A stretch of 31,389 nucleotides of DNA from Fragilaria radians (lineage: Eukaryota > Bacillariophyta > Fragilariophyceae > Fragilariales > Fragilariaceae), in NCBI GenBank assembly GCA_900642245.1, contig CAAAJI010000160.1, positions 13,015-44,403 on the forward strand. The letters are read 5' to 3'. This document shows, in pieces, positions 30,255-31,389 of the stretch. The notes below the pieces were generated by a model, which was given only the letters and a program-made list of their open reading frames with translations, ran no database searches and was not told where the DNA came from. Position 1 is the first letter of the stretch, and each line of letters begins with the position of its first letter. The position numbers and the translations under genes were made by a program.

Positions 30255-31235
30255 ATGTCATTTACTAATTCTTGGAAAATGTATTTTCGTTTCAGGATGA
30301 TGATGATGATGATCCTTATGATGGGCATTATAAATGTTTCTGCATTTTCTGTGTTGCCTTCAAATGTCATTCTTTCCAATCGTAGACAAACAACGACGAC
30401 TACATTTCGTAATTGGAATATCCAGACATCATTATCGTCAACGGCTCTAACAGCCACATCATCGGTTGGAATATTCTTTGGAACCTCCACTGGTAATACC
30501 GAATCTGTTGCCTATACACTCGCTCAAGAATTTGGTACCGACCCTCCGATGGATATTGATTCCATTCAGGGATCCTTAGCGGATGTCTTTGCCAAGTACA
30601 ATGCTATTATTGTTGGAACTCCAACTTGGAATACCGGCGCTGATACACAGCGATCCGGTACTGGTTGGGATGAAGTATATTATTCCGAATTATCTAAATT
30701 ATCAACTGTATTAACCAATACGAAGGTCGCAGTCTTTGGTTTGGGAGATTCTATATCCTATGGATCCAACTATGCGGATGGGATGGGGGAACTTCATGAT
30801 GTCTTTCAATCTTTGGGTTGTACCATGTTGGGTTATGTCTCTCAGGATGGTTATGAACATGAGGCTAGTAAGGCAATTCGTGGAGAAGTCTTTTGTGGTC
30901 TAGCCCTAGATAATGTCAACTTTGAAGAATTGACACCGGAACGTATCCAAAATTGGGTCCAACAATTGAAACGAGAAGGAATTGTATCCGAAATAATGAC
31001 AACGACGACAAGTACTAGTACTAGTCCTAGCAGTACTGCTTCCATGGATGTCTCTAATTGGGATGTTGAATTGGAAGAATCTTCCAAATTACTCCAATCC
31101 ACCCTAAAACAAGAGGCCACTACGGCAGGACTATTTCAACCTCATTACAATGCCGTTACAGGGAAAACTATGTGGACAAGTAAGGATGGTAGAAAGTGTT
31201 ATTACACTACCGCTTCCATTAAAGCATCTCCTTGA
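30255..31235 (+). CDS. Plastid-targeted long-chain flavodoxin with C-terminal extension
   Basis: ORF of 326 aa from ATG 30255; ATG 30297 is an alternative start if an intron ends at 30295. The N-terminus is a bipartite plastid presequence: hydrophobic MMMMMILMMGIINVSA, then the diatom-type cleavage site with Phe at +1 (VSA|FSVLP), then a Ser/Thr/Arg-rich transit region. The flavodoxin domain covers about residues 70-240: phosphate-binding GTSTGNTE, the FMN loop PTWNTGAD with its Trp, VAVFGLGDSISYGSNYADG, and LTPERIQNWVQQLK. The long-chain insert (GYVSQDGYEHEASKAI) is present. It would carry electrons from photosystem I in place of ferredoxin, usually under low iron. An extra tail of about 85 residues has a Ser/Thr linker and a conserved-looking end (HYNAVTGKTMWTSKDGRKCY), absent from typical bacterial flavodoxins. 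Confidence 0.92.
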   Translation: MSFTNSWKMYFRFRMMMMMILMMGIINVSAFSVLPSNVILSNRRQTTTTTFRNWNIQTSLSSTALTATSSVGIFFGTSTGNTESVAYTLAQEFGTDPPMDIDSIQGSLADVFAKYNAIIVGTPTWNTGADTQRSGTGWDEVYYSELSKLSTVLTNTKVAVFGLGDSISYGSNYADGMGELHDVFQSLGCTMLGYVSQDGYEHEASKAIRGEVFCGLALDNVNFEELTPERIQNWVQQLKREGIVSEIMTTTTSTSTSPSSTASMDVSNWDVELEESSKLLQSTLKQEATTAGLFQPHYNAVTGKTMWTSKDGRKCYYTTASIKASP

Positions 31236-31389
31236 AAATGTGTATTTGTTTGTTAAATTGATTATTGGAAATAGTATGCCGGAATGTTGAAAGTTACAAA
31301 GACACTTTCAATTACAGGGTACTATACAATCCTTTCTTGTTCTTGCGTCTTAAGTCACAAATTTCTATCCTCTATAAATGTCAACGCTT

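Overview
This is AT-rich eukaryotic nuclear DNA, most likely from a diatom or a close stramenopile relative. The evidence is short GT-AG introns (about 60-150 bp), a flavodoxin whose presequence carries the diatom-type plastid-import motif (…VSA|FSVLP…), a ribonuclease-inhibitor-type leucine-rich-repeat gene, Ty1/copia and Ty3/gypsy relics, and a family of secreted metallopeptidases resembling the gametolysin/M11 proteins of algae. Species cannot be named from sequence alone. All gene models below were spliced by eye.

Layout. At 1-516 there is the edge of a duplicated MFS-transporter fragment and a possible small gene on the minus strand. At 516-1820 (+) lies an LRR gene. An in-frame TGA ends it, yet the same frame stays open to 1973 and encodes three copies of a charged 12-residue repeat. 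At 2024-4332 sits a minus-strand copia element with both LTRs, internally deleted for reverse transcriptase. At 4797-6874 (-) is metallopeptidase paralogue A. At 6875-9370 is a gene-poor stretch with an approximately 80-bp duplication. At 9371-11151 (-) is a three-exon MFS transporter; 63 bp of its middle exon recur at the very left edge of the window. At 12196-15286 (-) is paralogue B, interrupted by an 830-base assembly gap inside its Pro/Thr stalk. At 16415-19237 (-) is paralogue C. From 20560 to about 26000 there is a retroelement graveyard: a minus-strand copia relic, a minus-strand gypsy relic, a plus-strand copia gag/protease relic and a frameshifted coiled-coil ORF. At 26499-28316 (+) is paralogue D. 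At about 28650-29010 is another copia integrase relic. At 30255-31235 (+) is a long-chain flavodoxin with a C-terminal extension.

The central theme is the four-member metallopeptidase family. A, B, C and D share five exons with identical intron phases (0,0,1,0). One intron cuts the zinc-binding helix between HExG and H, and a tiny fourth exon (68 nt in A-C) carries the last two zinc-ligand histidines and the Met-turn. A, B and C keep HExGHNxNLxH, a mucin-like Pro/Thr/Ser stalk of very different length, and a ten-cysteine C-terminal module. D lies in the opposite orientation beyond the transposon graveyard. It has intact splice sites and an open frame but has lost all three zinc histidines, the catalytic glutamate, the stalk and the cysteine module. 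It looks like a maintained pseudoprotease rather than simple decay.

The flavodoxin would act in plastid photosynthetic electron transfer as a ferredoxin substitute. The MFS protein is a membrane transporter of unknown substrate. No operon-like linkage between these genes is implied.
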